DNA of 64,000 nucleotides from Symsagittifera roscoffensis (taxonomy: Eukaryota; Xenacoelomorpha; Acoela; Convolutidae). Below are positions 23,901 through 32,270 of the stretch, piece by piece. Each line of letters opens with the position of its first letter. Position 1 is the first letter of the stretch. The notes under the pieces were generated by a model. The model did no database searches, was not told where the DNA came from, and worked only from the letters and a program-made list of their open reading frames with translations. The position numbers and the translations under genes are program-made. The stretch is from positions 57,678,129 to 57,742,128 of the forward strand of contig NC_087062.1 in NCBI RefSeq assembly GCF_963678635.1, in the 5' to 3' direction.

Positions 23901-26900
23901 TAAAAGTATAGTATAAGTGTACATAAATATAACATGTATTCGTCAAACGAATTGCAAGTTAACAATATCGAATTACGAAATTGCCTAACAACTGTGGCCG
24001 AGGCAGTCGCGTTAATGTTGCGAGCTTGCCATTAGCAGAAGGAGGCTACAGGAATACAGAGCTCGTTTTTGCCGTGACGTGACCATCTAAAAGACCATTT
24101 TTTTCATGTTTTTGGCCCTTAGAACCACTAGTCACAATTTTTGAACTGTTGAAATGATAGAAGGACTTGTAACCCTCTGTTTTTGGCTTTTATCTGTCTC
24201 CTTGATTTTCTTGATCTTTTTCCAACAATCAGTTCTTTTCAGAAGTTTTCAATCTCCAATTGGTTTTCCGAGTCAGCTCAAATTGAGCTTTGTGATAAAA
24301 ACATAACAGTAGCGGTGAATTGAGCTCATTATTTGGTTTTGGAAACTATTTCAGGTTTTTGAGCATAAATTTTTGGCTTATTGTTTTCAACATCATCTAA
24401 AGTGTTCATAGCGCGCAAAAACTTAACCAGAGCTTGGCCAAATTGTGCTGTGATATGAAAACAGCCAATTTAACACAGTACAGTTTACTATTTAGTCATT
24501 TGTTCACTTTAAATTTTAATTCCCTAACAAATTAGCACCAATTTAAAATTTAACACCAGATTTAAGTCTGTATTAACTCGTTATCTAAACTCGTATTACA
24601 GGAATTACAAGAATAATCCTGCAATTAACTCACACATCACATTGAACAAATCAGTTTGTTTCAATTATACGCGCTAAAATGAGGATTCACAAATTACTTA
24701 AAACTCTTATTCACAAGTTCGTTTTTTTTTCAATTGGATGTTTCACTCAAGCACAATGATCGCTAAAAATCCCGCAAATTGATTGAAATGGCTAGAAGCA
24801 CACGCAAGCAGCTAGATGTAATTATGCCACCTATCACCGCTGAGCGAATTCTCGAGAATCTTGAAGTTGTTTAAATTTTTATCCAGTATGGCATTCGATC
24901 AAATGACCACGAGATAATCATTTTGCTTGTTGAACCCAAATTGTTGAGAACTTTGGAAACGCTATCTGTCTGGTTGGCGATGGAACTCTTATCAGAACTG
25001 CCAAATGGTTATTTCAGCTGTATTCAATTGATGTTAAAGTTTCTATTATTGCACCAGCTTGTATATACGCTTACCATCACTAACTGATTTTTCCTTCTTA
25101 ATGCTTTTCTTTATAACAAAACAGAAAAAAACCTACAATCGGTTGTACAGGTTTTATTTGATTTACCAATAAACTGCCGGCTTGAATTTCTGCTAAAATA
25201 TTTTGGGCTAGCTGCTCTTCAGTCATTCCAAAAAAAGGACTTCGAAGCGCATTTATCGTGATGTTGTTTCTATCTCTAACCAAATTACATGGAAAGAGTC
25301 AATGAATTGAGTGTCGTAATGACCTACGAAAAAAATTGCAATTTAGTTTAGGCTTTGAAATTGCTGCTTTTTCCTTGCAATTGAAATAAAGCTAAGATCG
25401 ATGAGTCCTGTGATATGATTGTTAAGAAAATTTATCATTTATGCGACAGAAATTGTTTGGAATCCAAAATTTTCCTAAAGAATGCCAAGTTGTGTCTCTA
25501 TTTTGACTGTAAATATGTGAAAAGATGGGTGCCAAACCGTCATGTTTTATTACCGCCCTCTTTTTGGAACCAGTGAGTTGCTAGAGCAAAAAACGCCTTT
25601 GTAAGGATGGCATTTTGACATTTATTCTTAATTTAACGTAGCGTTTGAGTTTGTGGAAAGTAGTGAGCTGCTTGCAAAAAAAGGCCTGTGTACAAAAACT
25701 AAGATTTTTTTCGATGAATCGAGTGGCCATAAGTTCATACTAAAGATAAAGATGATTAACAAAAAAATTTTATAATTGCAGACGAGGCGCCACGACGACT
25801 GACCAAGCTGCGTACAAAACACAAGATAGCAATCCGCTTTATCCGTCGCATGAAGTACTTCCGGGCCAGAATTAAGTTCAAGGAGGCCTTGAAGCCCTAT
25901 GACGTGAAGGATGTGATAGAGCAGTATGCCAGTGGACACGTGGACCTCATCACTCGTGTCAAGGACATACAGGCCAAGTTGGTTCATCTTCTTGACATTT
26001 GCACAGAGTTCTAAACTAAGACAGGCAAAAAAATTACCAAGAAGAATGAACTGTTTTTGACAATTTTTTCCGATATCTCGCATAAAAAGTCAATTGGAGC
26101 TAAGTTAACCGAGTGTTTTTTAAAACTCACATCAAAAAACTATAATTTTCAAGAAGACAGCAGTCAAATTTTCCTCAAATTTTTGTCGACCGAAATAATT
26201 TTTTGAGCTTCAGCCGACTCCTTTCAATCAATATGCAAAACGGCATTATTGGCGAAATTTTGCGAAAATCCTTTTTGATGGTTTTGAACAAAAAATGCGT
26301 TAAAAATTTTGGTATCTTCTTGACCGAAAATTGTGAGCTGTGCTAGGTGTTTGTTGGTCATTAGTCCTGCCTTTTGCCTTGATAATTGACAATTGTTTAA
26401 ATCTTCAAATGTTTTGATTTGTGCAAAATCTCAGATTTGGTATCTTTCATTAATTTTTCATAAAAGTAGGCTGCGAAGGGTCTGAAAAGTAGTAGTTTTC
26501 AGTTTCAGAGTGTACGTTTTTCAGTTTCGCGCTTGTTGTGGGCCAAAAAGACAAGAAGAAGCAGGACTCTAGCTTCTCCAAGCTCACAGTGGCGTCCAGA
26601 GTAGTGAAGATAGAGAACCAGCTGACTCATCTGGAGCGAAAGCTGGACCACCTCATCCACATGTACAGGAAAGACAAGACCCAGGCCATACACAGCATGC
26701 ATGTGCAACATGCCATTAGCAGCAGCGAAGACGAGTCCGGGACTCCGCTGTCTAGACAGCAAAGAGTGCCCCCCTCACAACTGTTTGTAAAGACCCGTCA
26801 GATGGATCTTCTATCCCCAATAATTTCGAGGTTTTCATTATTTCATTATGAACTTCAAAGCTCACTTAAGTTTTTCATTTTTTGTAATTTTATCATTAAG

Positions 26901-27283
26901 AAGCCTTTGATAGAACGTTCAATTGAAATTGACACCACGCAGATACTTAATTAATAAATAAAAAACTCAACATTTGCACTTTTCAGTATTTGATCTTGTA
27001 GCAAAAATCTCATTTTTCATTCATCTTTGCTCCACTAAGCTGGTAGAAGTTTTGTTATGCCTGTGCTGTTTCTGAGTTCAAACTCTTTTGTAGGTCAAGA
27101 TCCCACTCGCAACCAAATGCCCTGTTTCTGGACCAGGATCCGATGCACTCTACGGGAAGCGACTTCCTGTTCCAGAGCACACCGACAGTGTCCAGACAGG
27201 CTAGCTGTTTCTTGAATGTACCACAACTCACGGATCAACAGATAAACACCAAACAACCAGACACCAACCATTCGCAGTCATGA
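6136..27283 (+). CDS. KCNQ/Kv7-type voltage-gated potassium channel (5' incomplete, 11 exons)
   Basis: A plasma-membrane delayed-rectifier K+ channel subunit of the Kv7 family. Family members form tetramers, and calmodulin and PIP2 tune them. I join 6136-6403, 9718-9844, 10788-10966, 15918-16133, 18355-18561, 19501-19673, 20304-20545, 21471-21644, 25782-25977, 26525-26830 and 27094-27283. Every junction keeps phase. Diagnostic pieces are SAGCRSR after S2, [15 protein letters not shown] in S4, [27 protein letters not shown] in S5, TTVGYGD in the filter, [18 protein letters not shown] in S6, a calmodulin-binding helix A, helix B with [18 protein letters not shown], and a coiled coil. This looks like a functional gene, since no exon contains a stop. 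The S1-S2 linker and S5-pore turret are unusually long. The N-terminal exon(s) are missing from view. I cannot assign a vertebrate KCNQ1-5 orthologue. Confidence 0.93.
6404..9717 (+). other. KCNQ intron
   Basis: AT-rich intron of about 3.3 kb. A short tract of repeated AAGGTAA/TTACCTT motifs lies at about 7015-7135. A TIR-type element rich in ATTATAAT begins at 8959. No exon-like segment was found apart from those listed. Confidence 0.6.
8959..9550 (+). mobile_element. ATTATAAT-rich TIR element, copy 1 (right end not found)
   Basis: Begins CCCGCGCCGGAGTTCCATGG followed by ATAATAATCGATTATAATGG, the terminus seen at 39565. The interior repeats near-palindromes of the AATCGATTATAAT type and has a C-run/G-run block at 9246-9310 with GGTAAACTGA, which recurs in the copy at 39565-41364. 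The right terminus is missing or too diverged, so the end coordinate is where the ATTATAAT density stops. Confidence 0.6.
9718..9844 (+). CDS. KCNQ exon: S2 and S2-S3 linker
   Basis: Acceptor TTTTAATGTAG, donor TTAG|GTACCT. It begins in phase 0 and leaves one base, which joins AC of the next exon to give Asp. It encodes [17 protein letters not shown], then [20 protein letters not shown], closely following the Kv7 pattern of S2 and the basic S2-S3 linker. It is short and easily missed by ORF scans. Confidence 0.9.
10788..10966 (+). CDS. KCNQ exon: S3 and S4 voltage sensor
   Basis: Acceptor TTTGTCTGTGCAG, donor CAG|GTACAC. It encodes S3 ([15 protein letters not shown], the D split with the previous exon), then [15 protein letters not shown] and [20 protein letters not shown], ending HRQ. 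The spaced arginines are the S4 gating charges and the [10 protein letters not shown] stretch is the Kv7 S4-S5 linker. Confidence 0.95.
11028..11724 (+). mobile_element. hAT-type MITE, copy 3, internally expanded
   Basis: Starts CAGTAGCGGATTTAG and ends after CCTAGATCCGTGCCTGACCTG. The duplication ATTGCACC is perfect (11020-11027 and 11725-11732). At 697 bp it is nearly twice the family length. The block from CGGACGCCTTTTCTCCTCAG through GATATCCACTTTTAG is repeated in tandem about three times (about 11041-11405), so the extra length is internal amplification. Confidence 0.85.
11929..11988. repeat. (TA)30 microsatellite
   Basis: An uninterrupted TA dinucleotide run of 60 bases in a KCNQ intron. 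The apparent - strand peptide with alternating Tyr and Ile is an artefact of this repeat. Confidence 0.95.
12822..13065 (+). pseudogene. Ty3/Gypsy integrase core remnant
   Basis: The + frame reads an integrase catalytic-core C-terminus: [12 protein letters not shown], then [13 protein letters not shown] (with the DDE glutamate in SVER), then [10 protein letters not shown], an in-frame TAA, and [17 protein letters not shown]. That arrangement is typical of metazoan Ty3/Gypsy integrases. No RT, protease or LTR is seen next to it, so this is an isolated dead fragment inside a KCNQ intron. Confidence 0.75.
14380..14785. mobile_element. TIR foldback element
   Basis: The left arm (GGGCGCGTTCAATAATGCC, then GAAGTACACTAGTGTCGAAA) is matched, inverted, by the right arm ending TACTTTGGCACTGTCGTACT, over about 50 bp with mismatches. 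CAGTC lies just outside the left end, with another CAGTC a few bases beyond the right end. At about 400 bp with no ORF it fits a non-autonomous DNA transposon. The family is unassigned. Confidence 0.55.
15918..16133 (+). CDS. KCNQ exon: S5, extended turret, pore helix start
   Basis: Acceptor TTTTTTTGTTCAG, donor ATT|GTAAGC, phase 0 at both ends (72 codons). It encodes S5 ([17 protein letters not shown]), then a Gly/Ser/Asn-rich turret of about 40 residues, then [13 protein letters not shown], the start of the pore helix. Vertebrate Kv7 turrets are roughly half as long. Confidence 0.95.
16661..16738 (+). pseudogene. tRNA-like sequence (tRNA pseudogene or SINE head)
   Basis: A 78-nt stretch whose ends, GGCTCTT and GGGAGCC, can pair as a 7-bp acceptor stem with two G-T wobbles. 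It has a T-loop-like TGGGGTTTGATTCCC and is followed at once by a run of Ts. Only three T-stem pairs hold and no good anticodon stem forms, so a working tRNA is unlikely. The overall likeness is to tRNA-Pro. Confidence 0.45.
17763..18141 (+). mobile_element. hAT-type MITE, copy 4 (best preserved)
   Basis: Reference copy, 379 bp. The termini CAGGGGCGGATTTAG and CTAGATCCGCCCCTG are inverted repeats with one mismatch. A perfect 8-bp duplication CCCAGGTA flanks it (17755-17762 and 18142-18149). Inside are long C/G runs, GATTCGACCCCCTGCCGACC, CTGCGGCGCAGAAA and GGTCGACC. The size of the duplication and the CAGGGG terminus indicate hAT. It lies 213 bp upstream of the pore exon. Confidence 0.92.
18355..18561 (+). 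CDS. KCNQ exon: selectivity filter, S6, proximal helix A
   Basis: Encodes [14 protein letters not shown] (filter GYGD), S6 with [18 protein letters not shown], then [20 protein letters not shown], the start of the calmodulin-binding helix A (69 codons, phase 0 at both ends). The protein is fully conserved, but both splice sites are odd: the acceptor AATTGAAG lacks a pyrimidine tract and the donor reads CAG|GCACAC (GC, not GT). No alternative GT is close enough to keep the conserved protein. Confidence 0.93.
19501..19673 (+). CDS. KCNQ exon: rest of helix A
   Basis: Acceptor TTTGTTTTCTAG, donor CGCAAG|GTAACC. It encodes [20 protein letters not shown], completing the IQ-like calmodulin-binding helix A, then a Ser/Thr/Asn-rich stretch. 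It leaves two bases, AG, which join A of the next exon to give Arg. Confidence 0.9.
20304..20545 (+). CDS. KCNQ exon: variable A-B linker, part 1
   Basis: Acceptor CTGTGTTCAG, donor AGAG|GTACAA. It encodes basic, Ser/Asn-rich, low-complexity sequence with likely phosphorylation sites ([13 protein letters not shown]). The linker between helices A and B is the least conserved part of Kv7 proteins, so exon identity rests on the splice sites, phase and open frame. Confidence 0.8.
20990..21388 (-). mobile_element. hAT-type MITE, copy 5 (inverted)
   Basis: The family in reverse: starts CAGGGGCGGATCTAGG and ends CCTAAATCCGCCCCTG. Flanks GTTCCCGG (20982-20989) and ATTCCCGG (21389-21396) match at 7 of 8 positions. 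It ends 82 bp before the next KCNQ exon. Confidence 0.9.
21471..21644 (+). CDS. KCNQ exon: variable A-B linker, part 2
   Basis: Acceptor TGTGTTTTCAG, donor CAAG|GTTAGT. It encodes [20 protein letters not shown], a serine-rich basic stretch (KRKSSLLSL) and [13 protein letters not shown]. Phase fits both neighbours. It has dibasic-Ser motifs of the kind used by PKA/PKC, which is inference only. Confidence 0.82.
22474..22665. mobile_element. 192-bp MITE with GAGGCCAAACTGTG termini
   Basis: Perfect 14-bp inverted repeats (22480-22493 and 22646-22659), extendable outward as TATTACGAGG and, reading inward from the other end, CATTAGGAGG. A short A-run on each side is the likely duplicated target. 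A second, right-truncated copy is at 40918-41130. It has no ORF and the superfamily is unassigned. Confidence 0.78.
22698..23582. mobile_element. ATTATAAT-rich TIR element, copy 2
   Basis: 885 bp between CCCGCAT and ATGCGGG, flanked by TA on each side. The empty site is visible in the repeat at 1782-2345 and confirms a 2-bp duplication. Most of it is AATAATCGATT/ATTATAAT near-palindromes. A TA target suggests Tc1/mariner-type mobilisation, but the copy at 39565 has AT instead, so the superfamily is open. Confidence 0.7.
23994..24085. repeat. Short dispersed repeat shared with 37331-37415
   Basis: Both contain GCAGTCGCG, TTGCGAGCTTG, a GAGC block and a GCCG end at matching spacing. The start TGGCCGAGGCAGTCGCG resembles a tRNA-Leu/Ser A box, so a tRNA-derived SINE is possible, but no B box was recognised. 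Confidence 0.45.
25782..25977 (+). CDS. KCNQ exon: helix B
   Basis: Acceptor TTTATAATTGCAG, donor CCAA|GTTGGT. It encodes [20 protein letters not shown] and [20 protein letters not shown], the conserved calmodulin-binding helix B and the proximal part of the Kv7 C-terminal domain. It ends with AA of a split codon. Confidence 0.95.
26525..26830 (+). CDS. KCNQ exon: coiled-coil assembly domain
   Basis: Acceptor TACGTTTTTCAG. It encodes [13 protein letters not shown], then [20 protein letters not shown], the heptad-patterned helix that assembles Kv7 tetramers, then a polar tail. I place the donor at TCGAG|GTTTTC because it leaves two bases that match the phase of the last exon. The alternative CTGTTT|GTAAAG would put that exon in a frame closed by TAG. 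Confidence 0.85.
27094..27283 (+). CDS. KCNQ last exon and stop
   Basis: Acceptor CTCTTTTGTAG. It encodes [20 protein letters not shown] and a further polar tail, ending HSQS with TGA at 27281-27283. A candidate polyadenylation signal AATAAA is at 27311-27316 and another at about 27431. The tail is not conserved, so the frame rests on phase and on the open stretch. Confidence 0.75.
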
Positions 27284-28214
27284 CGCTGCCTGCGATCATC
27301 CGATGAACCAAATAAAGCAACTATATTTTCTAGTTTGCAGACTCATTGTTGAAATTGATTTGTTTTCTCACCCCTTCTTGCATCATCAGTCGTTTCACTA
27401 TTTTTGTATTAGCAAGCACAATTTAGACGAATAAAAATGTATTCATATTCATTTCGAAACGTTTATCACTAATGAAAACAGCCTGAGTTTATTCTGATAA
27501 TATTGAGCAAAAGATTCCCTGTATAAACGCAAAACTCAGATGGTATAAAGGACAGTCTTATTCGATATTTTAAAGTTTTATGTGTTTTTCATAGCGCTGC
27601 GTGAAGTTAAAATAAAGTCAATACTCGTATGATATTTTTATTCCGATTATTTCCCTAAAAACGACAAAAATAAAAAAGCTGTTGGCTAATCACACTTCAG
27701 TTTTGGTCGATTTGCTTGATTCTCTCAGTCAAATAGGTTCTGTCATCGGATTGACGATTACGATAAATGAACCTGTAATGAAATATAGTGTTTTTACTCC
27801 AGAATCGGAGGGGGCGGGTGATCCGTCGTAGGAATATTTGGGTGTACGTGTAGGGAATTAGCAGTGATCACTAATGATTCCATGTATAAAATGTTTGTGG
27901 CGACGATCGCTTTAAACTTCTAAGGATTTATATAAAAGTTTATGGCATCGATTCCTATGTTTAACTTGAGAAACCAATGTGAAAATTTTTTGCCAAATTT
28001 TTTTTCACACAAACAATTTTTCAGAACAAAACTTGATTTTTTCCTATTTGTTTTTCATTACTTCTCTTCCATCTAAAAAGTTCTTCGACTACATGTGAGA
28101 TCAATATTTTAGAAAGACGAATACTTAAATAATTAATTATAAATTTTTATCAATTATTATTGATTGTTGTAATCAATTATGAAAAGACGATCAATGATAA
28201 TTGCTTTGATAATT

Positions 28215-29045
28215 AATAATCTCTATGTATAACTAATGAACGACGCTTTTGTAAATCTAGTAATCCCTAAATAAAACTAATGATCCTTTTGAATAACTAA
28301 TGATCCCTGTGTAATATGTATCGCAGTTAGCATAGTGGTAACGCGTTCTTTTTAAGATCATCAGATCGTTTAATCAATCCCCTGCCATGGCAATTATACT
28401 CTGTGAGGACGAGCTCTGAGTTGAGCTCTAGCTTCAGGTCTACCACAGCCTGACCGATTACGACTGCAAAAGTGGTACCACGTGAAAGCTCTAGGCGCAA
28501 AAAACGGCCTTGGGTTGCTAAAAAAGAGCTTCGCTCAACAAAGTAACTTAGCCTGGAATGTGGGGAAATAAGAGCTGACATGCTTAGACAGGCTGATTAG
28601 CATTTCATAGATCCTCTGCGAATTGCAGAAACCACAATTATTTTTTGTGATTATTATGATTAGTATGATTCTTATTACTTTGTATAACTTTTGATTCATA
28701 TGTATAGCTAATGATCCCTTTGATTGTCTGATGATCCCAAAAACAAACAAAGATCTGCATGTGCAACTACTGATACCAACTAGTAGTTAATGTTCTCTGT
28801 ACTAAGTAATGCTCCCTTTACTCAACTAATGTTCAAAATGGATACAAAATGATCGCTATGCAACTGCTATGATACCTATGTAAAACTAATGATCCCTGTG
28901 AGAATTCAAAAAAAACCTAGGTATAACTACTAAACCCTATGTATATCTTTTGATCCCTGCAAATGACTAACTTTCCCTTGGGATAACTAATAATCTCTAT
29001 ATTCAACTAATGATCTCTCAATATCCTAAATTATCCCATGGATAT
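28215..29045. repeat. Degenerate minisatellite (CTAATGATCCCTATGTATAA units)
   Basis: Units of roughly 22-30 bp containing ACTAATGATCCC recur before 28320 and again from about 28680 to 29045. The gap between the two blocks is filled by the tRNA-headed sequence at 28319-28675, so the array appears to have been split by that insertion. Confidence 0.6.
28319..28675 (+). mobile_element. tRNA-derived SINE candidate
   Basis: Opens with ATCGCAGTTAGCATAGTGG, a good Pol III A box (TAGCATAGTGG), and has a degraded B box (GTTTAATCAATCC) at tRNA spacing. A non-tRNA body of roughly 230 bp and an AT-rich tail with ATTATTATGATTAG follow. It interrupts a minisatellite. It is a single copy in the window, so its ends are approximate. 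Confidence 0.5.
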
Positions 29046-30291
29046 CCAATTTCAAAAAATTGTAACCTAAAATCAAACTAGCACGAAAGCACAACGGGAA
29101 CTATTCTTTCTTTTGGCCACTGATAAAAAACTGCTCAAAAATAATAATGCATGTTTTACAACTTTTGCTGTTTCAAATTGCACAAATCGCTTTCCAGTTT
29201 TGCGATTGATCCCAGAAAAAATTTGTTACTTCGCGCTCGAAAAATTTTTAGGAGATTGTTACTGTTGATCAGTTATTAATGTTTGTTCATCAAGATAGTG
29301 AGCTAGTTTTGTATTGAACCGCTAAAATTGTTTTCTGAGCCAAAAATTTCAGCAAAAGTACAAAGACTCACATAAAGCTCAAAATAATTTATTCGGAGAT
29401 CAAATCAGACAACATAAAAAAAGATATTTCAAGAAACTAGATGAATTCGCTGAATTAGCTAAACTTTTGAGGCGATACATTCAAAGGGTGGCGATACATT
29501 CGAACACGCTGGTCAAAAAACGCCATACGCAAAAGTTTTTCTTTTGTTTAAAAGGAGTCAATCTGAGGAATGAAAAATAGCTTTCTTCCATCAGTTGTGG
29601 CTACCAACTTGTGATAAATACATCAGAAGTAACCTTTTTTGAAATATTTTGCACTCAGATTGAAACATAAAACAATTAGCTAAGACAAGTTTCAGTCACG
29701 GACAGATGTTCTCTACGTTTGTAGCTTAAAAATCAGCGGTGAAGTTTCTCTTACTGATAATTGCGCCTTGCTTGCTTCATGTTGAGACTTGTCGAACATC
29801 AGGACGTTTATGAGTTTCTTACGGATCACAAAATCCTACAAGTTGAACTCATCTGGATAGAGTTTGGGTTGACATTATTTTCCAATTCCTGTTGAAAGTG
29901 TTCTGAACGCTATCAAACTTGATCGATTGCTCTTTGTTGGTGTTTCAGCTACAGGATTGGCGCTTTTGCTACCGCAGGTTAATGCAGTATAACGTACTAA
30001 ACTGGCAGTCCATTTAGTCAGTTCTAATAAATCGGATGTCTTTCAAACGTACCGATTAGCAATGTAGAGTCGATGTTTGCAGTTCGCTAGTTGGTTTCAA
30101 TGTGTTTTGATTTGTTGTAGCAACTGAGATCATTTTTAAGATCATTTATCCACGAGGGATAGGACCAACATACGAGCTGTACAGCTCATCACGGCGAACC
30201 GCTGTTGTGCCCCTGCTTAAGAACTACATTCAATTTTTTTGGTTATTTTTCTGGGCTGGGTTATGTTGCTTCACCCTCAAGCAACGAGCAC

Positions 30292-30368
30292 GGATCATGG
30301 TGGGCCTCAAACATCCGACCTTTCGATTGAGAGGCGGAGACGTAACCACTTCACCACTGCTCCATTTG
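30292..30368 (-). pseudogene. tRNA-like sequence, - strand
   Basis: On the - strand it reads GGAGCAGTGGTGAAGTGGTT (A-box like), then CCTCTCAATCGAAAGG (anticodon-arm like), then GGATGTTTGAGGCCC (B-box like), at tRNA spacing. The acceptor stem is not convincing. Likely a SINE head or tRNA pseudogene. Confidence 0.45.
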
Positions 30369-30863
30369 TTCGAGACCGTACTTTTATTTGACATGCAGGG
30401 GTAGAATTGGTGCCCAATTGCCGTGAACAATCATCTGATGTCGCTTCAGATCTAATTCAAGCTTAGAACAGAACAACAAAAGTCAAAATCCTGATTTTTG
30501 CGCTAGAATCTTTAGCTGTTCTTTTTTGGGTGGTTTTTTGTTTTTTTTCTTCCAAACTTTTCATTAAAACTTGATTATTTTGGAAGATAGCGGTTTAAAA
30601 ATGCAAAACTCAAGAAGTTTGAAGATGAGAGAGAGAAATTTTGAAACAAATTTAGAATTTAAGAGTTCGGGATTGAAAATGTGCGGAGAATTATTAATTT
30701 TTTTTACTGATAATTTGCTGTCAATTTGTTTTATTAATCGGTCCTGGTAAAAAAATATTTGCATTACATTTTGGTTTTTCATTTTTATGGATTCTTATTG
30801 CTAAATGTTCAACTCCTAAGTTTCTAATTTTACTTGCTTTAGGAAGAAAATTTGCTTCTGCAG

Positions 30864-30905
30864 AAACTGATGGAAAGCAAAGTCTTTGAAAAACCACCAA
30901 AAAGG
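30864..30905 (+). CDS. Internal exon of an unrecognised lysine-rich protein
   Basis: Acceptor TTTGCTTCTGCAG and a strong donor AAAAGG|GTAAGT bound 14 codons reading KLMESKVFEKPPKR. Phase 0 joins the exon at 31550. I do not recognise the family. Upstream exons were not found. Confidence 0.55.
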
Positions 30906-31549
30906 GTAAGTGGACTTTAAAGGACATGCCGTCTACATCCGAACCGGTCGTTATTCATGCTCGAATTTTTTCTTACCATTACTCTGATTGGTATCAAACA
31001 GCAGCACAAAAATACCCTGAGAAAAAATTCTGATCCATATCAAGCTAATGCGGCAGCCGAGCTAAAGCATGGCGCTTGTGAACAGAAGATAGGATTGGTT
31101 ACTAAGTTTAAAGTATTCTTAAAGTGAATCAGCATTTTCAAACAAGAAGAAATCAAGTGATGACAGGACCCTAAATTTTAGAGTTTCCAGAAAAATTCTT
31201 GGAGAATTTAATGGTTCCTCGAATGTTTCACCGGGAAGTTCTTCAATATATATAATTTATTTAGAAATGCAAATAGCAATTTCTTTTTTCAAATTATCAA
31301 ATTAAAATTTTCTATATTTAATTTATCAGTACTGTTTACTTTTGATCACCTTTCTTTTTGTGAAAAAACAAAATTGTTAATTCAAAGACTTACACGTCAA
31401 AATTTCAAAGACCAACACGTATTTGTTATAACTTAACCTTTATTTGAACCTGAACTAACATTTGCACCAATTAAATACTCGTTACAATTGAAATAAGTTT
31501 TTTATACAGCCAGAGCAATGTTTTTTTTTACAATGATCATAATTTTTAG

Positions 31550-31684
31550 TCTGTCAAAAAGCAACCTCATGAAGAAGAAGAACCCAAGCTGAAGCGAAAC
31601 AAAAAGACACTAGATGTCGCCATGTCTAAACAAAATAGGTTAAAATCAGAAGTGGTTATAAAGTGTTTTCCGCAACTTTACTAA
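31550..31684 (+). CDS. Last exon of the unrecognised lysine-rich protein
   Basis: Acceptor CATAATTTTTAG. It reads SVKKQPHEEEEPKLKRNKKT then LDVAMSKQNRLKSEVV, ending VIKCFPQLY and TAA at 31682-31684. The protein end is charged, Lys/Glu-rich and without hydrophobic segments, as in nuclear or nucleolar proteins (inference). Together with the 30864 exon it gives 58 codons. Confidence 0.55.
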   Translation, partial: SVKKQPHEEEEPKLKRNKKTLDVAMSKQNRLKSEVVIKCFPQLY

Positions 31685-32270
31685 TGTATATAAAACTTCA
31701 TGCCTGAATGTATGTTTGATTATGAGCATTAGTGCCTGTATGTCTCTACAACTAAAATATGTATACATAGGTGTCTGATTTAAAATTTTCCCACGTGTCT
31801 CTTATGTGTAAAAATTTTTGAATGAGTTTTTCTTTCAAAATATAATGAATTTTTTACTGTAGATGTATCCTGTTTCCATTAAAATACATCCCAGGGTATC
31901 CTATTAGAAGTGGTTTGAAGCTTTTTTGTAAAAACTTTCATTTAGCTTTTTAATGTAAATTTACTTTAAATTGAAACTTCATTTAGCTGTTAATTTTTTC
32001 CGATTTTTTTTTTGGATTTTTCTGCTTTTTGTCATGTGCTAATTAACCAAATACAAGATTGTTGCGAATCATACCATTCGTCTTATTTCATTTAATTAGT
32101 CTTAAAGTATTTTAACTGGTTCATTTAGATTTGACCTTGTTATCTTCATTCTCTCCGACGGAGAGAATGATCTCTCACTTTTTAATGTTTTAATTTGGAG
32201 ATTAATTCACTTTTTAAATATATCTTACTTGTATTAAGTAGAATTATCCGTAACAAAGAAATATTTTATA
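31685..32270. other. 3' flank and probable 5' LTR/leader of element 1
   Basis: AT-rich sequence without a gene. A perfect hairpin (32146-32170) and a PBS-like TGGCGCAGTC at 32274-32283 mark the start of retroelement 1. The LTR start could not be fixed because its partner would lie in or beyond the assembly gap. Confidence 0.5.
32146..32170. promoter_or_regulatory. Perfect 12-bp hairpin upstream of element 1 gag
   Basis: TCATTCTCTCCG, one base A, then CGGAGAGAATGA: a perfect inverted repeat about 100 bp before the gag start. It probably lies in the LTR or leader of element 1, with an RNA structure or transcription role possible but unproven. Confidence 0.6.

Larger units (their letters stand above)
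21645..25781 (+). other. KCNQ intron (largest transposon nest in the gene)
   Basis: An intron of about 4.1 kb. 22026-23610 is a nest of three repeats. A repeat shared with 37331-37415 lies at 23994-24085. The stretch 24100-25780 is AT-rich and I see no supported gene in it. Confidence 0.65.
27284..30863. other. Intergenic or intronic region after KCNQ
   Basis: The KCNQ 3' UTR occupies the start. Then come AT-rich sequence, a degenerate minisatellite (28215-29045) split by a tRNA-headed insertion, and a second tRNA-like piece on the - strand (30292-30368). No exon is supported until 30864. Confidence 0.6.

Noticed and set aside
25628-26083. 151-codon - strand frame
   Set aside because: Antisense of the KCNQ helix B exon and flanking intron.
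26787-26789. GTAAAG after CTGTTT as the donor of the KCNQ coiled-coil exon
   Set aside because: It would join the last exon in a frame that closes early at TAG; the GTTTTC donor at 26831 fits the open frame.
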